NCBI GenBank assembly: GCA_934183145.1
Contig: CAKPSA010000021.1
Coordinates: forward strand, 1-14,570
Source of the DNA: an uncultured Veillonella sp.
GTDB taxonomy: Bacteria > Bacillota > Negativicutes > Veillonellales > Veillonellaceae
Reading direction: 5' to 3'
DNA length: 14,570 nt
The notes beneath the pieces were generated by a model. That model was not told where the DNA came from. It saw only the letters and a list, made by a program, of their open reading frames with translations, and did not search any database. Position numbers and translations under genes: made by a program. How positions within the stretch are numbered: the first letter of the stretch is position 1; every line of letters begins with the position of its first letter. Shown here piece by piece: positions 8,254 to 14,570 of the stretch.

Positions 8254-9555
8254 TTAGCTTTTACGCCGTTCCTCCCAGTCGTGAAGTAACTGTTCTTCTT
8301 TACCTCTTTTAATACCGTTGTAATATGTAGCATCCTTAAGAGGTGTTGGTAAATACTGCTGTTTTACATAGCCATTCGGATAGTTATGAGCATACTTATA
8401 GGTGTTCCCATGACCTAGTTTGCTAGCCCCACTGTAATGACTATCCTTTAAATGATCTGGAACCTGACCACATTCCTTATGACGCACATCAGCAATAGCT
8501 GCATCGATTGCCATATAAGCAGAATTACTTTTTGGAGCTAATGCAACATAACAAGCCGCCTCAGACAATATGATACGCGCTTCAGGGAATCCTACCATAT
8601 GAGCTGCTTGAGCTGCTGCATTGGCAAGAATTAAAGCTTGCGGATCTGCAAGGCCTACATCCTCAGCTGCACAAATTACGATACGGCGAGCGATAAAATT
8701 AGGATCTTCGCCAGCTTCAATCATACGAGCTAAATAATGAACCGTCGCTTGTACATCAGAACCACGCATACTTTTAATAAAAGCAGAAATCGTATCGTAG
8801 TGACTATCGCCTTTTTTGTCATATGTGTAAATTCGACGTCCTACGACCTTTTCTAAAATCTCTATGGTAATAGTCCCCTCATCAGGTACCATTGCTGCAG
8901 CTTGCTCTAAAATATTTAAAGCCATACGCCCATCGCCATTGACGAAAATCCCTACATCTTCAAGAACCTCATCTGTCACCTGTAGATGACGTTTACCTAG
9001 GCCCACCTCTTCATCTGTAATAGCACGGCGCAAAATTTGGCCTATAGCCTTTGGTGTAAGCGCTTCTAGGGTAATTAATCTTAGACGAGATAAAAGTGGT
9101 CTATTTACCTCAAAAAATGGATTTTCTGTAGTAGCACCAATAAGAATAATCGTACCATCCTCTACGCAAGGCAATAGTACATCTTGTTGGCTTTTATTAA
9201 AACGGTGAATTTCATCGAGGAATAAAATGGTTCGTTGTTGTAAAGACCGTACGCGCTTGCGAGCATCCTCTATGATGTTGCGCAGTTCACCTATACCAGC
9301 ATTAGTAGCATTTAAATTTACAAAATGACTATTGCTAACCTTAGCAATAATACCTGCTAGTGTAGTTTTACCTGTTCCACAGGGTCCATAAAAAAGCATG
9401 GATGGAATTGTATCCTTTTCAACCATAGCACGCAAGAAAGTTCCCTTCCCTACCGCTTTCTCTTGACCATATAGATGGTCTAATGTAGTAGGACGCATCC
9501 GCACAGGTAACGGTTCATAGGTATTGGTAGGCGTCATATCAAATAAACTATCCAT
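8254..9555 (-). CDS. rarA: Replication-associated recombination protein RarA (MgsA)
   Basis: A 433-residue AAA+ ATPase related to clamp-loader subunits and RuvB; family members act at stalled replication forks. The N-terminus [19 protein letters not shown] and the DHLYGQE segment (26-32) are typical of RarA. Walker A is GPCGTGKT (57-64), with Cys at the third position where Pro or another small residue is usual. Walker B is [14 protein letters not shown] (112-125). [11 protein letters not shown] (141-151) and LLSRLRL with a candidate Arg finger follow. The C-terminal oligomerisation domain contains [10 protein letters not shown] and the family-typical [20 protein letters not shown] shortly before the ATG (AGGTG at 5 nt spacing) supports the start. 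The gene lies downstream of the 6S RNA gene, with its own predicted promoter at 9599-9627. Neighbouring position to aspS and 6S RNA matches B. subtilis yrvN. Confidence 0.95.
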   Translation of the reverse strand: MDSLFDMTPTNTYEPLPVRMRPTTLDHLYGQEKAVGKGTFLRAMVEKDTIPSMLFYGPCGTGKTTLAGIIAKVSNSHFVNLNATNAGIGELRNIIEDARKRVRSLQQRTILFLDEIHRFNKSQQDVLLPCVEDGTIILIGATTENPFFEVNRPLLSRLRLITLEALTPKAIGQILRRAITDEEVGLGKRHLQVTDEVLEDVGIFVNGDGRMALNILEQAAAMVPDEGTITIEILEKVVGRRIYTYDKKGDSHYDTISAFIKSMRGSDVQATVHYLARMIEAGEDPNFIARRIVICAAEDVGLADPQALILANAAAQAAHMVGFPEARIILSEAACYVALAPKSNSAYMAIDAAIADVRHKECGQVPDHLKDSHYSGASKLGHGNTYKYAHNYPNGYVKQQYLPTPLKDATYYNGIKRGKEEQLLHDWEERRKS

Positions 9556-9598
9556 TCTATCACCTCAATCCATAACATCTAACTATTAAGTCCAATAT

Positions 9599-9627
9599 TT
9601 TATACTGCGTATATATCGATTCAACAA
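9599..9627 (-). promoter_or_regulatory. Candidate sigma-70-type promoter for rarA
   Basis: On the minus strand, TTGTTG (9622-9627) and TATAAA (9599-9604) are separated by exactly 17 nt. Each hexamer differs from consensus at few positions, and the spacing is optimal. Transcription would start near 9592, leaving a leader of about 37 nt that contains the rarA ribosome binding site. This would make rarA independent of the upstream 6S/aspS transcription. Supported only by pattern match. Confidence 0.55.
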
Positions 9628-9655
9628 ATTATATTGATTAAGCACACAATACATG

Positions 9656-9673
9656 TATCAATAACCATTGATA
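9656..9673. repeat. Small inverted repeat TATCAA-N6-TTGATA
   Basis: Two perfect 6-bp arms (TATCAA at 9656-9661 and TTGATA at 9668-9673) flank TAACCA, in the AT-rich DNA between the 3' end of the 6S RNA gene and the rarA promoter. The dyad lies about 30 bp upstream of the predicted rarA -35 box, a position compatible with a regulator site. In such AT-rich sequence a 6-bp dyad can occur by chance. No regulator can be named. Confidence 0.3.
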
Positions 9674-9734
9674 GCCATATATACAAGCCTATTTCTCTAT
9701 ATAGTATATGACATTAATTGCCATTTTTACACGC

Positions 9735-9914
9735 AAAAAAGCCCCACCATGCCGTAATGTACCGCGTTTTGATCCTGCTTAGGGCAGGTGGGTGTCCTCC
9801 TCATCTTGCAGTTGTCCCGTAAGGGCGTAACGTTCAGACGAGAGTTCGGACTCCCGAAGTAAATGTGTTGGCTCAAAACTGCGATATCACACGCACATGG
9901 CAGGGATATCTTAT
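9735..9914 (-). ncRNA. ssrS: 6S RNA
   Basis: An RNA of about 180 nt that in other bacteria binds the housekeeping RNA polymerase holoenzyme by mimicking an open promoter. The ends form a 10-bp closing stem: the 5' strand at 9896-9905 (CCCTGCCATG) pairs with the 3' strand at 9742-9751 (CATGGTGGGG), with two G-U pairs. Further in, GTTTTGA (9873-9879) pairs with TCAAAAC (9766-9772). The 3' half has the 6S-like ACACCCACC followed by a hairpin CCTGC-CCTAA-GCAGG (9774-9788), as in many 6S families. The transcript is expected to end in the six-U run at 9735-9740. The 5' end near 9914 is set from the promoter and is approximate. The location between aspS and rarA matches B. subtilis 6S-1 (bsrA). No convincing protein is encoded here. 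Family assignment is from recognised structure and synteny, not from a covariance-model search. Confidence 0.85.
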
Positions 9915-9920
9915 ACATAA

Positions 9921-9949
9921 ATAGTATCAGAAAGATTCATAATACACAA
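9921..9949 (-). promoter_or_regulatory. Candidate promoter of the 6S RNA gene
   Basis: The minus strand has TTGTGT (9944-9949) and TACTAT (9921-9926) separated by 17 nt, placing transcription start near 9914, just before the 6S closing stem. A nearer alternative -10, TATAAG (9910-9915), would start the RNA inside the closing stem and is less likely. The promoter lies in the 76 bp after the aspS stop codon, where I see no clear aspS terminator, so read-through from aspS may also contribute. Confidence 0.5.
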
Positions 9950-9990
9950 GTCTTGACATTTCAATTTTAATCAATTCTTGCCTATGTTTT

Positions 9991-11808
9991 TTACACTAAA
10001 GATTGTTCTTCTTCTTCCTCGATATCTGGTTTAATATGCAACTCTTTTAATTGCTTAGGTTCTACTTCAGATGGAGCTTGGCTCATTACATCGGAAGCAG
10101 ATTGTGTTTTAGGGAATGCGATTACGTCGCGGATAGATTGACGTTTTGCCATCAACATAACAAGACGATCAAGGCCGAATGCACAACCTGCATGAGGAGG
10201 TGCACCATATTGGAATGCATCAAGCATGAAGCCGAATTTAGATTTAGCTTCTTCTTCAGATAAACCAATAGCTTTGAATACTTTTTCTTGTACATCGGAT
10301 TGGTAAATACGCAAGGAACCGCCACCGATTTCAACACCGTTCAATACCATATCGTAAGCAATCGCTTTTACGCTGCCAGGATCGGATTCCAATTTATCAA
10401 GATCTTCATGACGAGGCATTGTGAACGGATGGTGCATTGCAACATAACGTTTTTCATCTTCGTTATATTCGAACATAGGGAAATCAGTTACCCATGTGAA
10501 TGCCAATTTATCTTGGTCAATCATGTTCATGCGGCGTGCCATTTCAAGGCGTAATTCACCTAATGCACGTGCTACAGTTGCAGGTTTATCAGCAATCATC
10601 AATACAAGGTCGCCACCTTTTGCGCCCATTTTTTCACCGATATTGCGGATTGTATCTTCACCTAAGAACTTCATGATTTGAGACTTGATGGAACCATCTT
10701 CATTGAAGCAAGCCCATGCAAGACCTTTCGCACCGTAGCGGTTTACATATTCAACGAGATCATCAAGTTCACGACGTGGAATACCAGCATCGCCAGGTAC
10801 AACGATACCTTTAACTACACCACCGTTATCGATTACAGAGCGGAAAACTTTGAACTCTGTATCTTTTACAAGATCAGTTACATCAGTAAAGGCCATGTCG
10901 AAACGAAGGTCTGGTTTATCAGAACCGTATTTATCCATTGCTTCATCCCATGTAATACGAGGCATAGGCAATGTAATTTCTTTGCCCAATGCATTTTTGA
11001 ATACATGAGCAATCATTTCTTCAAGCATGGAGTAAATGTCTTCTTCATCTACGAAGGACATTTCCAAGTCGAGCTGAGTGAACTCAGGTTGACGGTCTGC
11101 ACGCAAATCTTCATCGCGGAAGCAACGAACGATTTGGAAGTATTTTTCATAACCAGCAACCATCAAGATTTGTTTGAAAATTTGTGGAGATTGTGGCAAT
11201 GCATAGAATGTACCAGCATTTACACGGGAAGGTACTAAATAGTCACGAGCCCCTTCTGGTGTAGATTTAGTAAGCATTGGAGTTTCAATTTCCAAGAAAT
11301 CGCGGCTATCGAAGAAGTCGCGCATTGCTTTCGTTACTTTGTGACGCAAAATCAAGTTGCGTTGCATTTCTGGACGACGCAAGTCAAGGTAACGATATTT
11401 TAAACGAATATTTTCATCTACATCGATATCATCTTGGATATAGAATGGAGGAGTTTTAGCGGAGTTCAATACGCGTAACTCTTCACAGAACATTTCGTAT
11501 GCACCTGTAGGAAGGTTTGGATTAATAGCTGCTTCATCACGTTTTGTAATTTTACCACGTACACAAAGTACATATTCGTTACGAACATCCTCTGCTTTGT
11601 GGAAAGATTCTACGTTATGGTCTGGAGACGCTACTACTTGTACTACGCCAGAACGATCGCGTAAATCCAAGAAAATCAAACCACCGTGGTCACGACGGCG
11701 TTCAACCCAACCACATAATACGACCTCTTTACCTACCTCTTGTTCAGAGATGGTGCCACAACCGTGCGTACGGTGTAAGCCTTGCATTGTTTCCATTCTA
11801 ATTGTCAT
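9991..11808 (-). CDS. aspS: Aspartyl-tRNA synthetase, probably non-discriminating type
   Basis: A 605-residue bacterial-type class IIb synthetase that charges tRNA-Asp. The N-terminal OB-fold anticodon-binding domain contains CGWVERRRDHGGLIFLDLRD (32-51). Motif 2 is FRDEDLRADRQPEFTQ (230-245). A GAD insertion domain spans roughly 290-420. Motif 3 is GCAFGLDRLVML (541-552). The tail is acidic (IEEEEEQSLV). His41 and Ala93 occupy the positions equivalent to H31 and G83 of Pseudomonas AspRS, where discriminating enzymes have Leu and Lys; this predicts charging of tRNA-Asn too. The ATG at 11808 overlaps the hisS stop as ATGA but has its AAAGG immediately adjacent. The next ATG, at 11796, lies about 11 nt from AAAGGA and may be the real start (601 residues). 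The gene is followed by the 6S RNA. Confidence 0.96.
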   Translation of the reverse strand: MTIRMETMQGLHRTHGCGTISEQEVGKEVVLCGWVERRRDHGGLIFLDLRDRSGVVQVVASPDHNVESFHKAEDVRNEYVLCVRGKITKRDEAAINPNLPTGAYEMFCEELRVLNSAKTPPFYIQDDIDVDENIRLKYRYLDLRRPEMQRNLILRHKVTKAMRDFFDSRDFLEIETPMLTKSTPEGARDYLVPSRVNAGTFYALPQSPQIFKQILMVAGYEKYFQIVRCFRDEDLRADRQPEFTQLDLEMSFVDEEDIYSMLEEMIAHVFKNALGKEITLPMPRITWDEAMDKYGSDKPDLRFDMAFTDVTDLVKDTEFKVFRSVIDNGGVVKGIVVPGDAGIPRRELDDLVEYVNRYGAKGLAWACFNEDGSIKSQIMKFLGEDTIRNIGEKMGAKGGDLVLMIADKPATVARALGELRLEMARRMNMIDQDKLAFTWVTDFPMFEYNEDEKRYVAMHHPFTMPRHEDLDKLESDPGSVKAIAYDMVLNGVEIGGGSLRIYQSDVQEKVFKAIGLSEEEAKSKFGFMLDAFQYGAPPHAGCAFGLDRLVMLMAKRQSIRDVIAFPKTQSASDVMSQAPSEVEPKQLKELHIKPDIEEEEEQSLV

Positions 11809-13076
11809 CCTTTCACCAAAGAAGTTATACGTTCAGACACTGTATCGAGGGATACAGTCTCTTGTTCACTAGTTTCCATGAATCGGATTATGGCTTCCCC
11901 ACGAGCCAATTCATCATCACCCAATATGATAACATATTTTGCATTAATTTTGTTAGCATATTTTAATTGTGCCTTCATACTCTTGCCCTGTCCGTCCATT
12001 TCAACGGTTACATATGCATCATGTAAAGCTTGGCAAATTTTGAAAGCCTCTACCTTAGCCGCATCACCAAGAGCCACTACAAATGCAGATGGTTCAACAG
12101 TTGGTTCAGGCAATAAGTTTTGTTTTTCAAGAGCTAATAGCAAACGCTCCATGCCCATAGCAAAGCCAATGGCTGGCGTATGAGGACCATCAAGTTCCTC
12201 TACAAGGCCATCGTAACGACCACCACCTGCTACGGCACTTTGTGCGCCTAATGGAGTATATTGTACTTCGAATGCTGTCTTTGTGTAATAATCAAGACCA
12301 CGTACAAGGCGAGGGTTCAATGTATATTGCACATTGGCAGCCGTTAAATATGTCTTCAATTCTTCAAAGTGATCATGACACTCTTCACATAAATGTTCGT
12401 GAATTTCAGGAGCACCTACGGACAAGGATTTACATGTTTCATTTTTGCAATCCAAGATACGCAACGGATTTTTATATAAACGTTCTTGGCAATCACTGCA
12501 TAATTGTTCTTTTTTAGGTTCAAAAAATTCAATTAATTTTTCACGATATACAGGGCGGCATGTTGGGCAACCTACAGAGTTCACCTCTACATTGAGGTCC
12601 TTAAGGCCAAAGTCTTTCAACAATTGTACAACCATGCAGATAACTTCACTATCTACAACTGGAGATTGAGAGCCTAGTACCTCTGCACCAAATTGATGGA
12701 ATTGACGGTAACGACCTGCTTGTGGTTTGTCATGACGGAACATAGGTCCCATGTAATACCATTTTGTAAGGCCTTCTTTACCATATACTTTATTTTCTAA
12801 ATATGCACGTACAGCAGATGCGGTATTTTCAGGACGCAATGTGAAGCTAGAGCCACCATCATCGCCTGTAGTAAATGTATACATTTCCTTTTGTACTACA
12901 TCTGTAGTTTCACCGATACCGCGCAAGAATAATTTAGTATCTTCAAAGGCAGGTGTGCGAATTTCATTGAACCCGTATACTTTACAAATTTCACGCATAC
13001 GTTGTTCAATATAGTGCCAATTTATCATTTGCTCTGGCAAAAAGTCTTGTGTACCTCTTGGTTTTCTAATAGCCAT
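11805..13076 (-). CDS. hisS: Histidyl-tRNA synthetase
   Basis: A 423-residue class II synthetase. The N-terminus IRKPRGTQDFLP (3-14), motif 2 from RPENTAS (81-87) to FRHDKPQAGRYRQFHQFG (113-130), the histidine motifs LVRGLDYYTKTAFE (257-270) and GGGRYDGLVEE (284-294) and motif 3 AIGFAMGMERL (302-312) are all intact. The Bacillota-type insertion holds four cysteine pairs (C170/C173, C193/C196, C210/C215, C230/C233), a probable zinc-ribbon-like module. The C-terminal ~95 residues are the anticodon-binding domain. I chose the ATG at 13076, preceded by GGGAGG at 7 nt, rather than the ATG at 13091 inside hemZ. The start shares one base with the hemZ stop (TAATG), and the stop overlaps the first aspS ATG (ATGA). 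A strong inverted repeat lies within the last codons. Confidence 0.96.
   Translation of the reverse strand: MAIRKPRGTQDFLPEQMINWHYIEQRMREICKVYGFNEIRTPAFEDTKLFLRGIGETTDVVQKEMYTFTTGDDGGSSFTLRPENTASAVRAYLENKVYGKEGLTKWYYMGPMFRHDKPQAGRYRQFHQFGAEVLGSQSPVVDSEVICMVVQLLKDFGLKDLNVEVNSVGCPTCRPVYREKLIEFFEPKKEQLCSDCQERLYKNPLRILDCKNETCKSLSVGAPEIHEHLCEECHDHFEELKTYLTAANVQYTLNPRLVRGLDYYTKTAFEVQYTPLGAQSAVAGGGRYDGLVEELDGPHTPAIGFAMGMERLLLALEKQNLLPEPTVEPSAFVVALGDAAKVEAFKICQALHDAYVTVEMDGQGKSMKAQLKYANKINAKYVIILGDDELARGEAIIRFMETSEQETVSLDTVSERITSLVKG
11835..11862. repeat. Near-perfect hairpin inside the hisS 3' end
   Basis: Two 12-bp arms (11835-11846 and 11851-11862) pair at 11 of 12 positions around a 4-nt loop (11847-11850). 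The inner 8 bp (ACTGTATC/GATACAGT) are perfect, and the only mismatch is at 11838/11859. The repeat encodes the near-duplicate peptide TVSLDTVS near the HisRS C-terminus. It ends about 26 nt before the first aspS ATG. No U-run follows, so it does not look like an intrinsic terminator. Confidence 0.7.
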
Positions 13077-14503
13077 TACACAACCTCCCAAAATTTCTCA
13101 CAAATTCTATGTCGTTTCTCTAATAGTGCATCTATTGTTGCGTGGTAAACATCAACATCCTTTGGCATGTGCTGTTTCAATTGACGATATCCAGGAGCGC
13201 GCATCCACTTAGATGAACTGCCAGGTCCCATGGATAGAATACTTTGTCGCTCTTCCATGATCTGAATATTATATTCGCACGCTTTACCGGGCAAGGTATA
13301 GCCAATATTCTCTAACTGCCCTCTCATATATTGTTGGCGATATAGATAATATGGCACATAGCCAGCTGCTTCAAGACGCTCTTTACCATATTGTACCATT
13401 TCTGCTACAAGATGTTCCTCCGGAATATCATCTTGCATATTTAAATCATACAATGGGCTACCACGTTTTAATGCTAACGTATGAATTGTAACATTTTCCG
13501 GCAAATTTTGACATACGTAATCCATATTCTCTACCATGTTTTGCATCGTTTGATGCGGTAAACCTGCAATAAAATCCATATTTACAGCAAATGGTGTATT
13601 AACTTTTACATATTGTAACAGTTCGTCAATATCTTGCGCACTATGCCCACGCCCTATACGACGCAAAATATCGTCTTGCATGGTTTGAGGATTAATACTG
13701 ATACGATTTACACCAAAATCGAGCATAGATCGTATCTTCCGAGGATTAACAGAATCTGGACGCCCCGCCTCTACAGTAAACTCATGTCCTTCTGGCACTA
13801 GAACAGATAACTGTTTTAGTACTTGGTGAAAGTCTTCATCATCTAATACCGTAGGTGTACCGCCCCCCATATAGAGGGTATCTACCGTTAAGCCATAAGA
13901 TTGAGCAATAGCTTTCATATCCTCCATATCACGGCCTAAAGCTGTTAAAAATTGACTTTTATCAGTGTAATCCTGATAAAGACCATAAGGAAACGAACAG
14001 TACACACAACGAGTATCACAGAAAGGAATGCCACAATAGAGGCTCACCTTTTTATCGTCTGTATCAGCTAAAAATGGACGTTGATACTCACCGATAGCCC
14101 CCAAGGTCGCAAGTTTTTCCATAGACACAGAAAACTCGTCCCTAATGTGACGAGTTGCTGCGTGGACAGAGCCATATGTATCTATATATTTATGTAGTAG
14201 CTTTGTAGGGCGCACACCGACCATAGTCCCCCATGGAGCGTCGGCTGGTAAACCTTGATATTCACGTAAATAGCGCAATAAGGCTTGACCAATTTGACGA
14301 CGACCCATAGATGAAATATCACCGTCAAAAGTTTTTATGGTCTCACCAATGGTTACAGACAAGCGATATAAACCATCTACCTCTATAGCCTCTAGAAGAA
14401 CGTCTGGATTAACCTTATCAGAAAATAAACCGGCAGCACCACAGTTATGGGCTACTACGGAGCCAAGTGGTAATGGCCCCGTATATAGATATCCATTAAG
14501 CAT
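13076..14503 (-). CDS. hemZ: HemZ, radical SAM coproporphyrinogen III oxidase-like protein
   Basis: A 475-residue protein of the HemZ branch of the HemN/HemW radical SAM family; the Bacillus homologue is annotated as an oxygen-independent coproporphyrinogen III oxidase/dehydrogenase, but the physiological reaction of HemZ is not settled. The N-terminal ~150 residues are the HemZ-specific region with WGTMVGVRPTKLLHKY (91-106). The radical SAM motif is C162-C166-C169 (IPFCDTRCVYCSF), then YMGGGTPT (211-218), TVEAGRPDSVNP, NRISINPQTM and NMDFIAGLP. The C-terminal PYYLYRQQYMRGQLENIGY and CEYNIQIMEERQSILSMGPGSSSKW are typical of HemZ. The ATG at 14503 is the first start after an in-frame stop and overlaps the preceding gene by 8 nt. 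No clear ribosome binding site precedes it, so coupling to the upstream gene is likely. It ends sharing a base with the hisS start. Confidence 0.92.
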   Translation of the reverse strand: MLNGYLYTGPLPLGSVVAHNCGAAGLFSDKVNPDVLLEAIEVDGLYRLSVTIGETIKTFDGDISSMGRRQIGQALLRYLREYQGLPADAPWGTMVGVRPTKLLHKYIDTYGSVHAATRHIRDEFSVSMEKLATLGAIGEYQRPFLADTDDKKVSLYCGIPFCDTRCVYCSFPYGLYQDYTDKSQFLTALGRDMEDMKAIAQSYGLTVDTLYMGGGTPTVLDDEDFHQVLKQLSVLVPEGHEFTVEAGRPDSVNPRKIRSMLDFGVNRISINPQTMQDDILRRIGRGHSAQDIDELLQYVKVNTPFAVNMDFIAGLPHQTMQNMVENMDYVCQNLPENVTIHTLALKRGSPLYDLNMQDDIPEEHLVAEMVQYGKERLEAAGYVPYYLYRQQYMRGQLENIGYTLPGKACEYNIQIMEERQSILSMGPGSSSKWMRAPGYRQLKQHMPKDVDVYHATIDALLEKRHRICEKFWEVV

Positions 14504-14570
14504 GGTGATGAGCCATACGTTCTAATTTTTCAAGTTCTGCTTCAGTCATATGATTTTGGCAATCGCTGCA
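14496..14570 (-). CDS. C-terminal end of an unidentified protein (runs off right edge)
   Basis: The last 24 codons of an open frame entering from the right edge, ending in TAA at 14496-14498. The visible peptide contains a CxxC pair (CSDCQNH), an acidic helix-like stretch (TEAELEKLERM) and a His-rich end (HHHA). The stop lies 8 nt inside hemZ, which suggests this is a real co-transcribed gene rather than chance reading. The CxxC and histidines could bind metal, but 24 residues are too few to assign a family. An internal ATG at about 14549 could instead start a tiny frame, which is unlikely. Confidence 0.5.
   Translation of the reverse strand, partial: CSDCQNHMTEAELEKLERMAHHHA

Noticed and set aside
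9727..9918. A 63-codon minus-strand open frame between rarA and aspS
   Set aside because: It coincides with the 6S RNA, has no ribosome binding site or recognisable protein features, and the RNA structure explains the sequence better.
10678..11238. A 186-codon plus-strand open frame antisense to aspS
   Set aside because: It lies wholly opposite a conserved synthetase gene, and its predicted protein is rich in Cys, Phe and Ile as expected of a frame shadow.
11597..12183. Plus-strand frames across the hisS-aspS junction
   Set aside because: They are shadows of the two synthetase genes and of the hisS hairpin; no independent coding evidence.
1..14570. Mobile elements, CRISPR arrays, tRNA genes, prophage or defence genes
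   Set aside because: No transposase, integrase, regularly spaced direct repeats or tRNA-like cloverleaf was seen; all genes are core housekeeping families.

Overview
This is a 14.6 kb housekeeping stretch of a low-GC bacterial chromosome. Every supportable gene lies on the minus strand, so transcription runs from right to left. The gene families and their order point to Bacillota. One half, hisS-aspS-6S RNA-rarA, has the same order as the Bacillus subtilis hisS-aspS-bsrA-(yrvM)-yrvN region. The other half, ftsK-rodZ-...-cinA, resembles the spoIIIE...ymfM-pgsA-cinA-recA region. Base composition and protein style suggest Negativicutes, most likely Veillonella. That placement is an inference from memory of the families, not a database result.

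In transcription order, the right edge holds the last 24 codons of an unidentified protein ending in a CxxC tail. HemZ (a radical SAM coproporphyrinogen-oxidase-like protein), HisRS and AspRS follow in a tight chain whose stops and starts overlap by 8, 1 and 4 nt, so translational coupling is likely. The 435-bp gap at 9556-9990 is not empty. It holds a 6S RNA gene of about 180 nt with its own promoter, a short inverted repeat and a good promoter for rarA. The RarA clamp-loader-like ATPase comes next. After an 81-bp gap with an extended -10 promoter, a probable operon begins: ftsK, a short RodZ-like HTH/membrane protein, the radical SAM protein ygiQ, an orphan iron(III)-type substrate-binding protein, rimO and the 5' part of cinA, which runs off the left edge.

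The genes serve translation (HisRS, AspRS, RimO modification of ribosomal protein S12), transcription control (6S RNA), chromosome segregation and replication repair (FtsK, RarA), cell shape (RodZ-like) and cofactor chemistry (HemZ). Three of the proteins are radical SAM enzymes.

I see no CRISPR array, insertion sequence, prophage, toxin-antitoxin or defence cassette, and no evidence for a new multi-gene system. The points worth a second look are: a residue signature in AspRS that predicts a non-discriminating enzyme; a RodZ homologue that stops at its membrane helix; a substrate-binding protein with an uncleaved-looking anchor and no transporter partners; a near-perfect hairpin inside the 3' end of hisS; and the 6S RNA with its flanking signals.
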